From Lepus europaeus (lineage: Eukaryota > Chordata > Mammalia > Lagomorpha > Leporidae), in assembly GCF_033115175.1 (NCBI RefSeq), contig NC_084833.1, forward strand, positions 51,794,716-51,858,715: a DNA stretch of 64,000 bases, written 5' to 3'. Under the pieces are notes generated by a model. It had not been told where the DNA came from and made no database searches. It saw only the letters and a list, made by a program, of their open reading frames with translations. The stretch's first letter is position 1. Each line of letters begins with the position of its first letter. Below are positions 61,324 through 64,000 of this stretch, one piece after another. Both the position numbers and the translations under genes were made by a program.

Positions 61324-62067
61324 CTGTGAGGACGGAATGTTGGAAATGACAGGTTAGCCGGGTGCGGAACATAAATTATGCAACAAGTGCACAGCCTGTA
61401 TGTCTGCGCCTTCATTTCATATTTTTAAGCCTAAGAATTTCAAACATTTCACAAGCGAACCTCTGTCTAGATTAACACAATGAAGGAGGCGTTGAGAGGG
61501 TGATTCTGATGAACACCGAGGGGGAAAGTCTCAATTACAGTAACAGCTCACGCACCCCCAAGGCAAGAATCTTTGAGCCATGGATATTCTTTCTCATGTA
61601 TTTCTGAGGCCCACACACTCCCCCCAGGAGGAATGCAGGGTGTGGGCTCACTCCTGCTCTGCCATTAAGCCCCTCGGTTCTCAAGTTATGTCATCCTATA
61701 CGCCTCTGTCACCTTATTTTAATAAAGAGATGAAAAAAAAACTTCCTGCTTGATTTTTCTGAGGTTAAAAAGCATTACATTTACATTAGTTCTATTTATA
61801 TAAATGTCACTTGGATTCAGTTTTTCCGCCTACCAAGCTCCTGTGCAAACACTAGTTGTGAATGAATGAGTGAGTGGAGGAATCAATGACTGACTGACTC
61901 TGGGGGACACGGTACTTGAAAAGCTTCACTCCTGAGGCCGTCATGAGTGCTACTCTTACGTGCTCTTATAAACAGCCGTAAAAGGCCTAGGTAACTGTAA
62001 TCCACTTTTAGAGCAGCATGAGTTTCGACAGGGCTGACGTCACTGCAAGTGCAGGATGGGGAGGCGG

Positions 62068-62385
62068 GGCTATTGGCCCAGCAGTTAGGGCAGGCACTGC
62101 GGTGCAGTGGGCTGAGCCCGTGAGGGGGTGCCTGCGTCCTTTCTTGGTATGTCTACTCTGAGTCCTGGCTACTCCGCTTCCCATCCAGATTCCTGCTAAC
62201 GCATCCTGGGCGGCAGCAGAGAGGCCCAAACGGTTGGGTTTCTGCCACCCTGTTAGAGACATAAGTGAGAGACCTGTTGGCTTCAGTCTGGCCTAGCCCT
62301 GGTTGTTCCAGACATTTAGGGAGTGAGCCAATGTATGGAAGATCAATCTCTCTCTCTCTCTGCCTTACAAATAAATACATTTTTA
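62068..62385 (+). repeat. CSINE, older copy, antisense to BMAL1
   Basis: GCCCAGCAGTTAGGG/GGCAGGCACTGCGG head region (two overlapping starts), GGCGGCAGCAGAGAGGCCC, GGGAGTGAGCCAATGTATGG, (CT)n, tail TTACAAATAAATACAT. Confidence 0.8.
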
Positions 62386-62391
62386 AACAAA

Positions 62392-62625
62392 CTATTCAGA
62401 GGCACCTTGAGATGCCTACATCCCATACTGGAGTGCCTGGGTTAATGTGGACTCGGAAAGGTAGCAGGTGACGGTCAAGTACTTGGATCCCTGCCACTCA
62501 TGTGGGAGACCTGGACTGATTACGGCTCCTGGCTTCAGCCTGGCCCAGCCCCAGCTATTGTAGCGGTTTAGGGAGTGAACCATGGAAGATCTCTTTCTCT
62601 GCCTTCAGATGAAATGAAAATAAAT
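62392..62625 (+). repeat. CSINE, internally deleted, antisense to BMAL1
   Basis: GGCACCTTGAGATGCC, TACATCCCATACTGGAGTG, ACTCATGTGGGAGACCTGG, TTTAGGGAGTGAACC, short CT tract, tail AAAATAAATAACAAC. In tandem with the previous copy. Confidence 0.8.
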
Positions 62626-62754
62626 AACAACAATAGTATGGGGTGGATTCTCAAGTTTCTTACTCTCTGGTATACAACTACCTTCCTATCTTTCTCACCC
62701 TTTTCCCATAATTGTTGGATGTTTATGTTGCAGCAGTAAGAAAGTAACAAAGTC

Positions 62755-62962
62755 GGGACTGGCGCTGTGGCTAGCGGGTAAAGGTGCTGCCTGCAGTGCC
62801 AACAAACTATTAGGCACCAGTTCCGAGTCCTGGCTGCTCCACTTCCAGTCCAGCTCTCTGCTATGGCCTGGGAAAGCAATAGAAGACAGCCCAAGTGCCT
62901 GGGGCCCTGCATTCCTGAGGAGGACCTGGAAGAAGCTCCTGGCTTTATCTTCCAATGGTGGG
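62755..62962 (+). repeat. CSINE, 3'-truncated, antisense to BMAL1
   Basis: GGGACTGGCGCTGTGGCTAGC head to GAAGAAGCTCCTGGCTTTATC, then unique sequence. The CT tract and tail are missing. Confidence 0.85.
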
Positions 62963-63128
62963 AGGGGAAAGACATGGAACATATTCTAAGTTTAAATTAA
63001 TTTCTCTATTGAGAAGTTAAATCCTCCTGGAGGAAGGATTTCATGAGTGAGATACACTGTAATATTCTGAGAAATGGTGCTATCTCTGTCGTGAGGCTGC
63101 CCACAACCAGTGGAAGCATGGACCATAC

Positions 63129-63221
63129 CTGGCTGTAGTTGAGGATCTTGAAGACAGACTCTGAGACAAAGAGTATCTTCCCTCGGTCACATCCTACGAC
63201 AAATAAAAATCCATCTGCTGC
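63129..63221 (-). CDS. BMAL1: BMAL1 coding exon: PAS-A domain, N-terminal part
   Basis: 93-base exon, exactly 31 codons in phase at both ends, covering about residues 155-185: [18 protein letters not shown], then [13 protein letters not shown]. This is the start of the PAS-A sensor fold. The - strand donor is CCAG|gtatgg. The acceptor reads CTGATTAG|GCAGCAGATGG. The first AG gives GCA GCA GAT (AAD), matching the protein, while the two downstream AGs would delete part of it. Exons for the bHLH domain and N-terminus lie beyond the window. Confidence 0.95.
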
Positions 63222-64000
63222 CTAATCAGGAGAAATGGATAATCGAGTTATCACACTTTAGGAAATATGACTTGTCATCACGCTGACAGCAAATCAAGGA
63301 CTTGTTTCCCAAAGATCCCAACCACAGGAACATTCATCGACAGTTCCACAAGATACTTAAACACCTGATGGGAAGAGGCTCTCCCCAAGGCAAACAGACA
63401 TCTGCCTGGATATTCACATACATCCACAGAGCACTGAATGATTACAAGGAAAGAGTAACTAAACAAACCATTTCGAAGAAGTCAGCAAGGAATCATGTTT
63501 CATTGTTGTAATGAATGAACGCTATGGAGAACTGTAGAAGCTAAGCCTGGATTCCCTTCTCCAGTATCTCAGCCACCACCTTCCCTGAACATCTCCATCT
63601 TGAACACATCAGCCAGTGGGGAGCTGAGTCCAAAGAGCCAGCATGGGGGGACCGGCACTGTGGCACAGCGGATGAAAGCCCTGGCCTACAGCGCTGGCAT
63701 CCCATTTGGGTACCGGTTTGAGCCCTGGCTGCTCCACTTCCAACCCAGCTCTCTGCTAGTGCACCTGGGACAGCAGTGCAGGACCCAAATCTTAAGGCCC
63801 CTGCACCCACGTGGGAGACACAGAAGAAGTTCCTGGCTCTTGGCTTTGGATTGGCTCAACTCTGGCCATTGCAGCCATTTGGGGGGAAAACCAGCAGATG
63901 GAAGACCTCTCTTCTAAAAAAACAAACAAACAAAGCCAGCATGGAGCAGGTGAGGAGCTGAGTGGTCACCCATCTGCACAGCTGTGGGTAGGAGTCACGC
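63222..64000 (-). other. BMAL1: BMAL1 intron (partial, continues beyond the window)
   Basis: Holds one + strand CSINE (63648-63920). The rest is unique sequence with no recognised feature. The next BMAL1 exon upstream is not in the window. Confidence 0.8.
63648..63920 (+). repeat. CSINE, antisense to BMAL1
   Basis: GGGGACCGGCACTGTGGCAC head, GCATCCCATTTGGGTACC, GGCCATTGCAGCCATTTGG, GGAAGACCTCTCTTC then A-rich. CT tract short. AGCCAGCATGG flanks it on both sides (63637 and 63933), a likely target duplication. Confidence 0.9.

Larger units (their letters stand above)
61324..63128 (-). other. BMAL1: BMAL1 intron between exons at 63129 and 61323
   Basis: About 1.8 kb. The half nearer 63128 is crowded with three + strand CSINEs, two of them incomplete (62068-62385, 62392-62625, 62755-62962). 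61330-62060 is AT-richer unique sequence. Confidence 0.87.

Overview
This is mammalian nuclear DNA, almost certainly from a lagomorph (rabbit or hare). It has intron-split vertebrate genes and roughly 40 copies of the lagomorph tRNA-derived C SINE (CSINE: a GGGCCGGCGC head, a CT-rich tract, and an AATAAA-repeat or poly(A) tail). It also has 3' ends of a rabbit-type LINE-1. All identifications were made by eye from translated exons, splice sites and recalled family sequences.

Two protein genes face each other tail to tail. BTBD10 is on the + strand. Its last seven coding exons lie between 18385 and 40518 and give 441 complete codons. Its first about 34 codons and promoter were not found and should lie before position 1. 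BMAL1 (ARNTL), the circadian bHLH-PAS activator, is on the - strand. Eleven exons from 63221 down to 42708 encode about the last 472 residues (most of PAS-A, PAS-B, the PAC region, the linker and the C-terminal transactivation domain). The bHLH exons lie beyond 64000. All exon phases agree, no exon contains a stop or frameshift, and both genes look functional. The convergent BTBD10-BMAL1 order is the same as on human chromosome 11p15.

Layout: 1-18384 is a long BTBD10 intron. About 10 kb of it is an old antisense LINE-1 broken up by CSINEs and a younger LINE-1. 18385-40518 holds BTBD10 exons and introns. 40519 to about 41320 is the BTBD10 3' UTR, followed by a spacer of about 0.9 kb. About 42200-42707 is the BMAL1 3' UTR. 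42708-64000 holds BMAL1 exons and introns. From about 47 kb rightward the sequence is visibly richer in GC and CpG, so BTBD10 and the 3' end of BMAL1 lie in an AT-rich domain and the middle of BMAL1 in a GC-rich one.

No promoter, RNA gene, CRISPR array or new multi-gene system was found. The points most worth checking are a GC-AG intron and a NAGNAG acceptor in BMAL1, two miR-142-3p-type sites in its 3' UTR (one touching the stop codon), a fossil hAT transposase in a BMAL1 intron, and a marked antisense bias of CSINEs carrying poly(A) signals.
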